From contig CAJNYU010003469.1 in assembly GCA_905331475.1 (NCBI GenBank), forward strand, positions 62,001-126,000: a stretch of 64,000 nt of DNA, in the 5' to 3' direction. Made by a program: the position numbers and the translations under genes. How positions within the stretch are numbered: position 1 is the stretch's first letter; each line of letters starts with the position of its first letter. Below, piece by piece: positions 46,298-60,700 of the stretch. Source of the stretch: Rotaria socialis. Its lineage: Eukaryota > Rotifera > Eurotatoria > Philodinida > Philodinidae. The notes below the pieces were generated by a model, which worked only from the letters and a program-made list of their open reading frames with translations, had not been told where the DNA came from and did not search any database.

Positions 46298-48692
46298 CTT
46301 AAAAAACAAGTCCAACAAAAACAAATTATTTTTCTGTTTTCGAAAATACTTCCGAATACGATTGTAAGTCTACCATCTCTTAGATTCCATTTTTATTATC
46401 TTAGAAAAATAAAACATGAAATCTAACACATCGGAATGTATTTATTCTTCCAGTTAATGTGGCAAATTTTTCTAGAAATCGAAATAATCATATTGGGACA
46501 ATAACTACAAATTTTCTTCTGTGCACTCAATACAAAAATCAATGATGTTGGTCGATCTGGTGTACCGTGTTTTATTCTACGAAATGACACAATGGTGATG
46601 TTTATCGATGAATCAATACAAACAAATACAGGTGTGATACGGCACCTACTTGGCGGTACATAATATAATCCATAAACATCATCAATACGTCATTTTTTTT
46701 TCAGTATAAAAAAACTAGGTCAGTCTAAAGTATTGATTTTCATATCAAACTTATCAGAGAAAATCATAATTGTTCGTCAACAGCACTAAACTCCGTCAGA
46801 TAATCATTTTGATGGATCAAAAAAATATGATCACTAAACGAAAGTTTGCAAAACTTAAAAGAATTCCTTCGCCAATTTCTTCAAAATGTTCTCTCGAACT
46901 TGAATTTAATCGGACTATCATTTTTACTAGAAAGTTCTTCGCTTGGTTGTGTAGAAAAAGAAATGTGTTTAAAAGTTTTACGCAAAAGTCTTAGGATGTC
47001 GTATACCATGAGAAATTCAGAAAAAGACTGGATAAGTTAACAAATTGATTTTTGAAGGATTATTTTCTAAACGTTTGTAAATGAGCCGAATTAAATTATC
47101 CATTGTAAAGGCCTTGTACAATTCTATTTTCCCCTCGCAATTTTAAAAATTTCAATTAGTATTAAACGTATGAAAAGTTTCACTTTTTATTTGTCAATTT
47201 CTCAGCTCTACTGATAAAGGAATCAAAGCCTATTTACACTTGATGCATACAGATCATTTTCCTCTTTATTCTGATAAACAACATACAGTTGTGTTATAGT
47301 TGGATCTATAAGAATTTTGAAATAAATGCGGAAACATCGGATTTGCATCCGATTGTTATGTGTACTGCAAAAACTGAGTCGATTTATATACGCAGTGAAT
47401 AATACTGAGAAAAAATTTTAAAAAATCCCTGTACCCCTCCTCAGGGATGGCCTGGTCAATAATGACAATTTTTTTCGATAACTCAGCCATTTCTTGATGG
47501 ATCCCTCTCATCTTTGAACTCGATTGAGATACTGATGAGATCATTCTGTGTACAAAATTTCATGACAATCGGACCAGCCTTTCAGGAGCTATCGTATAAC
47601 CGGCCGGGCACGCTGACCGATTCTCGAGTGTACTCACTTTTGTTTTTTGAGTACACAAAAAACAGCCTTATTTTGTTTCAAGACCATAAAACGCATAAAA
47701 TCTCTTGTTAAAGAGAATATAGGCATCTTGGACAAAATATGTTTAGTTGTTTGTTGATTTTGACACTTTTCATAGTTTATTATGTTGTGCTGAAACTTTA
47801 GATTCTGCAACAAAGTTTTTAATCGATTTTTCGAAGAGAATGCACCACGGAATCATCTAGTAACAAATATCAGTCGGATAAAGTTCAAGCAAGAGAAAAA
47901 ATTCCAACAGCCTCATTCTTTATGTGCCACTCAATATTTATCGTTACTACTATAAAAAATACTCTCAAATTTTTCGAACGTTAAGCATTTTTCCTTTTAA
48001 TTCTAATTGACATGGACGTAACTATTCAAGTTTCGAGATGCCTATTCATAAGACTAAATGGTCATGCCATTGTTTGCTAAGAATAGTAAATGTTTTTGTA
48101 GAAAAATTGGCGATTATATTGAAAAAAGATAAAAGAACTAATCTTCTAACAAAATAAAATATGAAATTACAAGAACACATGAAAACGACGGAAAATATTT
48201 TCTTCTATAATATTAAATCTTTATACTAACCTTACTCATTAGAATTAGTAGAAGAACAGAAAAAAAGCGTATGTATTATTTTTGTTACTAGCAGCAAATG
48301 TACGTCTTGTTAAATATTATCGAAGTGAGGCAATCATTTTATAAATCGTTTGTAAGTATAATTTTACTCTTAACTTAATTGACTGAAATTATCAATGACT
48401 TATATTTTTCTTTACAAAACGACAAAAAAAAATGATCACACAGCTTAAATATTTCAACTAAAGAGTAGAATAAATGCTTGAATAATTGATGGAAATCTTA
48501 GAATATATTACTAGAATAATTATGGAAATTAGCAAGTTTGAAAATATAAAGGCTTTTTTTTGCCTCTCAATCCAATTATTGAGATATATGTAATGAATGA
48601 ATGAATGAATGCCAGAAAACTGAATTCTATTATACACCCTTGAATATGTACATATGTGTACGAAAAGGAAGAAAAATAAATACGAAACTTAC
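46298..48692 (-). other. Probable first intron of the chondroitin synthase gene
   Basis: About 2.4 kb with no coding family. It contains the shorter copy of the dispersed repeat (47321-47660). Confidence 0.4.
47321..47660 (-). repeat. Dispersed repeat, shorter copy
   Basis: Inverse-orientation relative of 54590-55176. The outer TGTGTACT words are at 47359-47366 and, inverted, at 47650-47657. Shared text includes CTGTACCCCTCCTCAGGGAT and TTCGATAACTCAGCCATTTC. It lacks about 215-245 bases present in the longer copy, joined after CGACTCAGTTTTT. Homology continues past the outer word to about 47321. Confidence 0.8.
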
Positions 48693-48866
48693 AAAAAACA
48701 CATTCTGCGATGGAGCTGAAGAGTATGACATGTTTTGATGATTGCAAAAAACATAAAGATCTTTTGTATCAGATAACCTATGATACAGTCTAGGTTCATT
48801 TTGTCGTGTACGACCAAGCAATTCGAATAAATATCTGAGCTTTTCAAAAATTCTTAAAACAGCCAT
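48693..48866 (-). CDS. Candidate first coding exon of chondroitin synthase
   Basis: A 58-codon open exon from ATG 48866 ending TTT TTT before GTAAGT, in phase 0. The chondroitin synthase exon at 46297 also begins in phase 0 after an acceptor and lacks a start. CTTTCTCAG lies about 30 bases before this ATG, as expected for a first exon. The peptide (MAVLRIFEKLRYLFELLG onward) is basic and would be the cytosolic tail of a type II protein. There is no family similarity to confirm it. Confidence 0.4.
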
Positions 48867-51800
48867 GAGAAGTATTTTTCTTCTTGAAAAACTGAGAAAG
48901 TTAAAACCAAAGATAAATTTAGTAGAAAAAAGAATATAATCGTTTATAATAATATTTTATAGAAACCAAATTTTATAATCTGAATAGGTTAAATAGAATG
49001 GGTTGATAGATAATAACCATAGATGGGTGGTCGTATTCATTCATAGTATATAATACAACATGGCATGATGGCGCGTTAAATTATTCATAGGCGAATAAAG
49101 CGAAAAACTATATGAATAAGAACATAATAATATGCATGCTGATCAATACAATACAGGAGAAAAAGCAAAAGAAAGAATTCGAAAAAATCGCACTGTCTAA
49201 AAAAAAACGTTTTCTTTCAATTCACTGAAACATATGCTTATTCCTAAACTCGTTGGTGGACAAGAGAATGAAATAGTAAGCATAATATTTTAATTGGAAC
49301 GGTTAGAGAAAGAAAAAAATTAATTCCGTCGACAGCGTTTATCTATGGGAAATAAGTTAAAAGGTTCTATAGGTGGATTGCAGCTATAGTAAAATATAAT
49401 TTGTTCAAAACCGAAAGTAGACTCTAAGAATTCAGTCAGCTTACATGAAATAATCGAAACTATTTTATACTAATAAATACGAGATCTTTCAATATTTCGA
49501 ATCTCGTTTATCATCAGATTACGTGTCTGCATGTTTCCTACTCTTCATTGTAGCGCACAACAAGATCGTTATGCTGAATAAAGCAAATATTTTCTACCCT
49601 GCATACAAGTATGATATTACATCAATACTAGCTCATTATCATCATAGAAGAACTTATTCGTCAAGATTTCAAAAATTGGTGAGAAAAAGTTGAAGTAGCT
49701 GTAAGTGTATCAACAACAGCAACATCCATTGATATGTATATTATAAGCAGTGGTTTATTTTTTTGTCAGTTCTTCCTAAGATAAAAATCATTCAGGATGT
49801 CTTTCTTGTAATCGGAGAACGAAATTCATTTCAATTATAGGTTAAAACGACGGCTGAAATGATTGACAAAGAAAATTTCAAATTATAGGCAAGTAACCGA
49901 GAGGAACCCACAATTTTCTACATTGAAAAGAGAATATCTTAGAAGTAATTTACCAATAAAAGTACAAATGTATATTAAAAAAAATACAAACCTGATTTAC
50001 AATACTTGACGTAGATTTCAATGTAGAAGTAACAATCACATTGTCGAATTTTGCTATTTTACCAACAGACTTGGCCATAACATACTCATGAAGACACTAA
50101 GCTTCGTTCTAAAAAGTACGCAAAACTAGTTCGGATGCCGACAACAATTACAAGAATCGTTTATCATTATATAGCATTGAAGAGAAATGATACCTATCAT
50201 CTGCTTCTGTGACACACACACGCGCACAAAAAATAGTGTAAACAACGTTCTTTCACATCGACATATAATAAATATCAGTCGATCATGAAGAGTTATAATT
50301 GCTTTAGTATATTCTTAGAGAGTAATGCATCGTTTCATGAAAGCTGTCGAATGAATAGGATTATTGATTATGTACACTTACTGTGCTATTATCTACAGTT
50401 GGTAATATTCAAGTATGATTGTACTCTCTGTTTAGTAATAAAAACACTAGAAAAATTTTCAGCTTGCAAACATCGAGTTCATGTTGTTGTGAAATAATTC
50501 TTCACTAGTGATTATCTTGTTGACTGCGTTTTGAGTGTTGTCAAACAAAATGTTGAATACCATTGTTTTTCTTTTTAGATTCTCAATCGTTCTTTTTTTT
50601 TTCGAAAGTCATTAGCATCATAGGATAAATATAAATTTAAGTATACTTCTCTCTATTGACGTTAGCCAAAAAAACTACTATTTTAACAAAAGAAAAAGAA
50701 ACCATAGCTATACGATAGTAACGAATAACACTTTTAAAGACAAGGAGTGTGTAAACTGTCAGAAAAGCGTTTTTTTATTTGAAAATCAATAATGAATATT
50801 TGTCTTGAAATTTTAATTCAAGATTTATTCAAAATGCTGTAATGATCAATTGAGATGATTAGTAGATATAATTTCTTCCTATCTTTCAAGCAAGCAAGCA
50901 AGCATCGAGCAGCTAGTCTATTTGGCATTGAACTATTAGTGATTATGATTATCTAAGTTTTTTTTTTTTCATTCTAATAATTAACATCTGATTTCTAATT
51001 GTCTAACGAGTAAAACGTTGCAGAATGTTAGATGCGCAAGTCTTTCTATAACATCTGTAAAGAAAAGTCAATTGTCGATTATTTTTCAGTAAAAATATGT
51101 CTAATCTGAAAAAGCACAGAAAATGGCATTTTGCAATGTTTCTAGAAGAATGTTCTAACGCCTTTTTAAATAGAACTAAAACGCTTTCAAGATAAAGGAT
51201 TGAGATTCTCTTCATCATCTTCTGGTTACACGCTTCTCTCTTCATTTTTTGTTTGAAGCCCAAAGAAAAAAATGAAATTTGAAACGAACTATGTTGGTCA
51301 ATAGATGTCCCTAGCAAAAGATTACAAGTGCAAACATGTTTCATTTCACATTATTATGATGTTCTTTATAGGTCATCTATTGTGTCCAAGTGTTTTCAAA
51401 CTCATTATACGGATTAGAAATGAATTAAGAAATAGGATTACTGTTGTTGTTGTTGCTGTTGTTTTCATGATCATATTTCATACTTCACTTTGTTATTCGT
51501 ATATAGTGTTGCGAAGGTTTATAGATGATTAAATCACTAAATAATCTGTAAATAAGTATTTCATTAGTATTTAGTAGCTTGTTATACTAGTCATTGGCAA
51601 AAGATGAGGATAATAAAGGACATTCAGATAATTTTCTAAACAGAACTGTTCTCATTCTGATATTTCCTACGAATGCGCGCATTTGAAACTCTTACCTATT
51701 CAAATTATTGATCGACAATGGTGACATTTAATATTAAAATATCCAATAATATAATATATACGTATATATGAAAACAAAAATAAGAAATTTCATAACAAAA

Positions 51801-53251
51801 ACAAGTATAATATCATATTAATGAAAAGTAATTGCATGCATATTTTCTTTTTCCATATTTTCAATACATCACGATATGAGATGATCATTGTATAAGAACT
51901 ATCGCGAATTTATATAAAATAAAAAAGAAATATGAACGTTTATTTCTAAATTATAGTGAAAGACTCCGATTACAAAAAAATAGTAAAAACAGGATTAGCA
52001 GAAGTCTGGTAAAAACAACATTGTATTATGACGCTACTTCAATAACCCATTAATTTGAAACGCCTTATATTTGCAAACAGCTTTTTGATTTAGGTAAAAG
52101 AAAAAAAAATCTTGTGATCGATATAACAATTATGAAAATCTTCCCAAGGTAGTCGAGAAAAAAAAGTTAATAACGCTGACTAAATTTACATAAATACACC
52201 TACGCACTCATGATTTAGACAGTGTATTAAACATATTTACAGAAAAATCAAAGCTGAGTTTTATTACATAGACAGTTTTTTTTTCTTCTTATCCTTCAAT
52301 TTTTGTACTCATTTATACTTTCATCAGCACAGTCCAATACTTATTTACCTAAGTATAGCTTTAAGGCGAGCTTCATTGACATTTTTTCCTATACATTTTT
52401 TTCTCGTTCGGTGTAAATACAACATGTAACTGATCTGTAATCCTGATTACATTTTAAAATTTATATATTCAACGTTAGAAAATAGATGTTTTAATTAAAA
52501 ATCTTTCTGTTTTCATCGTTGAAGAATTTTATTTTATTCATAAGATTGTCAAATTTTCATTTTCTACATTACTATACGCGTGTGATTAACTCTCATATCA
52601 TATTATAATGTAAATTAATACGAATATCAGTTATTATTATGCATATTCTAGCTTTCCATAAGTAATAATTACTTTCAGCAGGTTGATATTTCGTATACAT
52701 ATGAATAAAAACACTTTAAAAATAGATACATGCATTAATACTATCAAATAATTTGTATTCATGTTTATTAATTCAATGTTAGGATTATCAGTATTATATC
52801 AATGATTGTCATATTTATCACCGATCATTTAATTCTTTGAATTAAAGAGAAAAAGATCATATTTTTAAAATAACCATATATAATATCGGGACAGTTTTCT
52901 GTTTCGTTGTGCATTCGTTTGTGTCAAAGGAACGTTCATTTTCTGTTCTTTCGTATTAATTAATTTTACAACAACAAACTGAAGATCAATATATATATAT
53001 TTAAAGAAATGTATGTAAAAAGTACAGGCACAATCATATGTAATGAAATATAATTGTGAAGCAAAAAAAAAGAAAATCGAATAACAATAATAATAATAAT
53101 AATAATAATTCAATATGAAATGTAAAAACAATTAAAATGATCTCACTACGTATCAAAATCTGTGCAAAGTTTATTTTTCATTATGCGTCAGACAAAAAAA
53201 CTACTGTTTTCACGGGGGCAATCAAGTCAGTAGACTTGAATTATTCATCAT
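48867..53251. other. Gene-poor interval between chondroitin synthase and MRL genes
   Basis: About 4.4 kb of AT-rich DNA. It has short tandem repeats (GCAA near 50887-50904 and (AAT)n at 53085-53109) and no recognisable protein or RNA gene. The MRL 3' untranslated region should lie at its right end. Confidence 0.5.
53085..53109. repeat. (AAT)n microsatellite
   Basis: About eight AAT units just downstream of the MRL stop codon, probably in its 3' untranslated region. Confidence 0.8.
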
Positions 53252-56200
53252 TCATAAATGACTAACATGCGGTGTACGAAGAAGCTTTGATGATGAATTT
53301 CGTTGCGGTGGTTGAGGTTTCAAACCTGAACGTGGAATACTGGATTTGCGTGGCGGGATTGGCGGGACGGCCTTGCTGTTATTAACAGCGTTTGTTGTAG
53401 TTTTGTTATTATTAAACGACGTAGTCGATACTGATGAGTTTATGAGTCTATTTTGTTTAGGCATTTGTGCTATAGAAGTTGACAATTTAAGAGACATTGG
53501 CGAAGGTCCAGTTTTGGTAAGGGCTGGAGATCGTGGCTGAATATTTGTCTGAGATGCAATGATCGGTTTTTTCAATGGTAGTAATTGTTTCGAACGAGTT
53601 GCATTTATATTAGGGCTAATGGTTGGTTTGGGCTTAAATAGATTTGTTATTTTGTTCGTATTCTTAAGAGCTTCAAGAAAAGATGATGACGGAACAGAAA
53701 AATCTGTACTTTCTAAATTCAGTGAATCCGATTTCGATGTTGTTGACAATGAACCAGTACTTCTATCATCTATATCGATAAAGAAGGGAGCGTTTTTAAT
53801 CATAAGCTGATGACATTTATGAAAAAAAGACATACCTTCTCGTTTTGATGATACAATAAAGCTTTTACTCATTTGTTGTTGATGCTGACGAGTATTTGTA
53901 TTCATGGTACGATAAGATAAATTTCCAAATAATTGTATTTGTTTTCTTGGTAGTGGTGTAGAACCAATTGTTATGGGAGGTTTTATTTGATTATTTATTT
54001 TATGAAAATTTTCAGTCGAAGTTAAACGTTGTGAATTTATTTGTTTCAATTTCGGTGGAGGCATTAATGTTGGCCGATGAACAGTTTCCTTCGTATTCGA
54101 TACTGGCTGAATAGAATTACATGAAGTTGAACACGGTTGTGATGTATCATTAAGAACACGTTCAAGTCTTTGACGTAATTCATCCATATAACTAGCTGAT
54201 TTAATCGGAGAATTTTCATTATTTTCATCGTAATCATTATTGGTGCTATTATTATTATTGTTTTCATTAGCTGGATGAAATCGAAAGGAAAAAAAAGAAT
54301 TCAAATTTGTAAAAATGAACAGCATCTTACTGGATGTATTTGAAAGAACTTCATAGTATTGACTATGCAAAATCGATGTTCGACGATCATTCTTAAATGA
54401 ATCATCTTTCTCTTGTTGCTGCTGTTCAATGGGTGTTTCAAAACGAGTAGTGAGACGGCCTTGAAAGATATTTTTTTGTTTTGTAAGTTATTTCTTTAGA
54501 AAAAATGTTTAAGTTTTGTAAACATGGAATTAGATCTTTCACAGGCTTTAGAGCGAAAAAAAAACAAAATAAAATCTGTCTTTCATGTGCTTTTTGTGTA
54601 CTCAAAAAGTGAGTACACTAGAATCGGTCAGTGCCCATCCGTCCGTAGGCACGATAACTTTTGAAAGCCTCATCCAATTACCATGAAATTTTGTGCACAG
54701 AATGATCTCATCAATATCTCGGTTGAGTTCGAAGATGAGAAGGATCCGTCAAGAAATGGCTGAGTTATCGAAAAAATTGTCGTTTTTGATCAGACCATCC
54801 CTGAGGAGGGGTACAGGGATTTTTTTTCAAAAAACAAATTTTTCTCAGAATTATTCACAACATATATAAATCGACTCAGTTTTTAATGCTGATGCTGAAT
54901 CTGATATTAGTTTTGAACCAAATCGTAGTTTTCTAACGAAACATTGCCCGAAAAAGGTCTCAAAATGCACAAAAACTGCAGCGAGAAAGCAAATTGCCTA
55001 GATATGTCTCAGATGACTAGTAGTTTTGGGGTTTTCCAAATCCTTGGCTTTGTAGCTAATCAAGAGGACCATCGAAAGGTAAAAACCCGAACTCGATAGC
55101 TATTGATATTGGTGATTTATCACTTTTTGAAGTACACATAACACTCGGATTTAAATCCGAGGTTTTCGCATTTATTTTTCTTTCAAAACAAAAATAAATG
55201 TATCACCTGATGAGCGATAAATATTCATCGCTTTATCCATGAGTAAATAATTAGTTTTTAATTGTTGTCCAAACTGAAAAGAAAATGAATCTTATTATTC
55301 CGATGAAAACTATATAAAGAATTACTTTAGCTTTTCGAATATTCATAATCCAACGATCGAATTCAATTTTCGTATCGACACACATATATTTGATATATTT
55401 CGAGCTTTTCTTTTGTATTAATGGATGCTAGGAAAATAATTTCCTATGAGAAATTGTCATATTTAAGAGAAAAAAATGCAAACCTTTAGTGCGAAACAAA
55501 AGTCACTTGGCGATTTAAATTTCTTTTGCCAATCAAGACCAAAAAATAACTCGATGTTTTCGAATTTTGCCACACAAACAAGATCTTTCTTTAATTTCAA
55601 AAAAATAGATTATTCATATTGATTCTTGAGAAATAAAAAGTTATTTACTTTGGTTTTGCCTTTTGGTATAAAATAAAGGCCTGATGGACGAAGTACACAA
55701 AGATGTTTTTTCCATGATTTACGAGATTTTTCTTTTAAATAAATATTTCCTTCAATATCAGGCGTATCCGGTAAGTCGCCAGTCGAATCTATCGTTCGAA
55801 AAAAATTATATTTGTCAAAACGTTTAGTAAAACTAAGTCGATTTGAAGACACAGTTGGCCACATAAGAATGGCTTCAGTTAATTTTTGATGATCTTCAAA
55901 TATACGTTCTAAATTTAAAAAATAAAGGAAACAAAGAATTTTTATTTCAATGGCATGCTTCTCTCTTGTCTAATTGTTTTTACCCATATGAAGATCAGGT
56001 AAGACTTCAACAAGAGCATAATTAATATCAGGTTCTCGATAATTTTTATGAACAAGTACGAATAGAACATCGCGTATTAACATTGAATCATCAATGAATA
56101 TACTTTTTGTTGAATCATCATCATTATATGTACGAACAAGTATTTTTGATGGATGCCGAGCATGAGATAATAATGAATTATCATGATCGAGAATAGTTAA

Positions 56201-57700
56201 CGGTGTCTCGATTATTGGATCTGTTGTTGGAAGCATTGAACGGTAGGTTGCCTAAAAAGAAAACAATGTAAGCGTATGCTTTTCACAAAGTCTACTGACT
56301 GATATTCATGAATAAAAAAAGATAAATCTGCCGAGAATATCTCGTATTTTGTCATTCGACTAAAATGAATATCCGACTGACAGATGCTATTCGACTTAGC
56401 ATTATATTGCTAGATATAGTAGATAATTATGGCATGAATAAAGATTTCGGATCTATCAGATGCTTACTTTATTGATGAACAAGTCTGACCCTTTCATGGA
56501 TATTCTTCCTATGGGCCAGGCATATGCTGAGACAGCGTCAATAAAATATGTTGACCTAAGTAAGACTTTTCTCTTCGTAGGTATAATTTGATAGTTCTGA
56601 AAAATTTCAATAGGATGATCATAACTCTTCATCAGTAGAACATTACGTGAGATACTTTAAAACTACACTTTCTGTCATAGAAATGTACTCGGCATCCACC
56701 GCATTAAATTAGATAGCACTCGACAGTTGAATAGACCTCCCTGGTGAGTTTTTCTTCGTTTACTGCCAATGCGTACATCGCTGACTAATTTATAGTATTT
56801 AATAATAATGATATATGTTTTAAGAGGTAACCTATAAGTGTCTCTGATCAGTCATAATAGTGTGCATGAGAAAGATAATTTATTGTGAAGAGATTCTTAC
56901 TGATTCGTCGTGATTGACTAAGGTAATTTTATCATTTGATCCACAATCACTAAATGCTGAATCACAATCATCTGTATTTGTAGTAAGCTTTGATGCAAAT
57001 GATACAGCATGATGATTTGTATTCGATAGATTATATAAATGAAATGATTCATTGCCAATTTCATCGCCAACTCCACTTGAACAAGCACTTGAATCAGATG
57101 AAATCGGTTGCTGAGAATCGAGATGGTTCGTTGTGCAATCATTAATTGTCAATGATAAACTAGCTAAAGCAGCTTCAAGTTGATCTTCAAGTGTGCGAAG
57201 TTCATAAACGCAACCATTTGTTGACGATGAAGAAGAATATTTTGCAGATGAAGTTGATGGGCAATGGTTCATGGCTGATTTTTCTATTTTATTATATTTT
57301 GGAATTGATAATGGTTGTTGACATAATGAAGATTTTGAATTTTCTTCCAATTCGACTTTAAAATCTTGTAATTCAGACATAATTGCATCCAGCTCAGCTG
57401 AATCTTCTTCTTCTACAAGACAATAATATAATAAACATGAAATAGAAAATGACGCAGTATAATCTATTCTTCCAGTTTTCACACACTTATCAATATCAAA
57501 AAAAAAAAAGAATGCTTAGCTAGTGTTGATCTTATTTCTGTTCGCTGGTATGATAGTTAACATATAAATAATGCTGCTTTTTCTCTTATGCATGTATTTT
57601 CTGATTGATAATTAAGACAGACAAAAGGACAAGAAGCGCAACAAAAAGAAGAAGCCAACGATGTCTGTTCACACATCTGACTCCGACGGAAACAGTTGTA

Positions 57701-57757
<57 letters not shown>

Positions 57758-60700
57758 CCAGTACTCATTGAAGAGAACACAAAAATGAATACTGAAGTAG
57801 TTATGTAAGATAAAATGACTGGCATTGTACGAATGAACAAGCACGGTTCAACCAGAGATAATGCAATGATCATGACAAAGATTTGAAATAATACTATCTG
57901 TCACAAGATAGATGATTGTCACAGATTTTAAGTAAACCGAATGCGATGCGTGACCTGTGATCCATCTATGCATCATCCTCATTGACATTCTTGTAGGCTT
58001 ACTTTTATATTATGTTAGTTGGCAAACGGAAATTAAAGAATCATATTACTAAGGGGACCTTTTTTTATTAGAGAATAGTTAAGCTTGCAAGGACAAATTT
58101 TTTTTCTAACAATGCCAATCTATTAAGACGAACAATAATAATGATGCAATCGATTGTAACACTATTTCGTCCGATTACACACTTCATTCTATCATCGAAC
58201 AATTGATTTCCAAGTCGTATTGAATAGTTAAATTTAGAATTTTCTTTAAATATCTAATCGGTATTTTATCATCGCTACTAGAATGATTCTATACGTTCAT
58301 TTGATCCGTCTGGCAAGGTGGGACTTATCTCAGGATGTAATATTTGCCTGTTAACGAAATACGTACATAATATATTTTTTATTCTGTCACATCTATCATC
58401 ATCTTTTATTATAAATATTATTTCATCAATACGTACTTCCTTTGAGGAAGTAGTTACAGAGCAATTGACGGGAAACGCCTCCTGGCTTGCGTTGACTAGG
58501 GAGAAAAATAAATGAGATTAACGTACCATAAAGATGAATAGAAAACGGTGAATAAGAACTGTTCATTTCAGTTGGATGCTAGAATAGAAGAAAAAGAAAT
58601 AATGGTTTATTAATTATTCTATTAAAATTCACATCTATATATCCATTACAATATCTAGTCATAACAATAAAAAATGAAACGTACATGAATGATGACTATA
58701 TGATCTTTGAAGCTCTTTAATATTCTTTCTTTAATCGAATCAATACCTGCAAGTGGGACAAACATCCAAGAGATTGAACGCTGGCTAATTGCGATTATTT
58801 CATCTATACACATCTCAACGGATCTATTGGTATGAAAATAAACATAGTGCTTTACATGAGACAATTTATTTGATTAGTTCAAGCCTTTCTAAAGCTGTTG
58901 TAAGCGACCGTCTTTCATGTGTTCCATATATTTAATTGAATACCTAAGCTATCTGTAGAAACTGTATAGAGATGAAATATTCGATAAGGAAAATTACTAA
59001 TTGAATGAGTAGTTTTTTACAATGGACGTGTTTGTATTGTTCATCACGAAAACCGCTCATATTGGTATCAAATGAAAGGTCTCGTTGCCAAACTAACAGG
59101 GTTAAAATATTAACGGGCCATGGCTTGCCTAAAGGGAGATATTCGATTTTTCAGTGAATTTTCTCTGCAGGACCCGCTTTCTCAGCAAAGTCATATTCTC
59201 GAATTTGAACCTGAAACTTTGTATGCTTGAAGGTCCTAATGAGACTAGCTTACAGAAAAAAATTCAGAAGTTTTGGACAAACTATACACGAGATATGAAT
59301 CTCTCAAAATGTACAACTTCTATAGAAAATCGCCAATATTTTGAGAGATTCATATCTCGTGTATAGTTTGTCCAAAACTTCTGAATTTTTTTCTGTAAGC
59401 TAGTCTCATTAGGACCTTCAAGCATACAAAGTTTCAGGTTCAAATTCGAGAATATGACTTTGCTGGGAAAGCGGGTCCTGCAGAGAAAATTCACTGAAAA
59501 ATCGAATATCTCCCTTCAGGCAAGCCATGGGCCGTTAATATTTTAACCCTGTTAGTTTGGCAACGAGACCTTTCATTTGATACCAATATGAGCGGTTTTC
59601 GTGATGAACAGTACAAACACCTCCATTGTTAGAGGAAAAAAACACTTTGAACAGTTTTACATATTTCATGAATGATATGGAAACTCATTCGCATGTGACT
59701 CATACGAAGTTTATCAATAATTAATAAAGGATGTAGTAAAAGTTTCGGAAGAGAAAAAACGCATTCGTGTGCTTAACTAAACTCGCAAAAATCCATTATT
59801 TCTGAGAAAATCTTCACGTAGGTTTGCAATTAAACACATGCATCTCTCTTCGTAGATATTGTTCATCGTTCAAAAACCATGTGATTAAAAATAGAATACT
59901 TGTGCGCGCAATTATAACAAAGAAAGTAACCAACAAAGATGTACTTATATAGGATCAAGTGATGATAGCTTCACAAGAATAAAATTGGAAAAATTTCTAC
60001 TTTCACCACAGCATAAAATTGTGGAAAGAAAATTCGAAGGTTCAATACATTTGTCAGAGATTTTTTCTCCGGTATTTGCTCTCTACTTGCGACAGAGCAT
60101 TCCAAAGTGTCGACTCGCTTTTGACACGTAACGATGTTCATTATGTAAGTCGTAATGAATGATAAATACTTTCAAAACATATTAAGCCATTACCTAATCA
60201 GTACCGAGATATTTTCACTTTCAGCGTACCTTTTAATATAAGAACGTAGCTTCGCTCTGAAATATCAGAAAAGAATGAATTTTACCTTTAATAATTAACG
60301 CAACTAAAGGTCTAAACTTGTGTCCCAAATGACTTCGTTTTACCTATTCTATAATATCACTACGGTTTTACTGCGCTAACTTATACCAACCGTTGTCAGC
60401 GTTTTGCTATTTTGGAAGGAGCGCAATAGAAACAAATGAATCTAAATGTTTCACAAAAAGTTACTCTCAATTGTGGGCAGTTCAAAACACTGATGTCTTA
60501 GAGCTCTTGGCGGGAACGATGGCCTTCTGAAACAACTGAAATTTCTCTACGGTAAGAAGTTCAAGCTTTTCTTGTCAGGAGAGTTGCTATAACTGATGAT
60601 AATCTAAATAAGGTTCACAGTTCCGATTCAAAGGCATTCAATACTTGGAAATATTCTCTAATAAGTGTCATTGGAAAATTGTTCAATTACATAAAGAAAA

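Noticed and set aside
47321-55176. The paired repeat as terminal repeats of one retroelement
   Set aside because: The copies are in opposite orientation, differ in length and enclose host gene sequence, with no element proteins between.
59154-59494. Two mirrored 70-residue frames in the palindrome
   Set aside because: They are the same sequence read from each arm, so their similarity follows from the inverted repeat.
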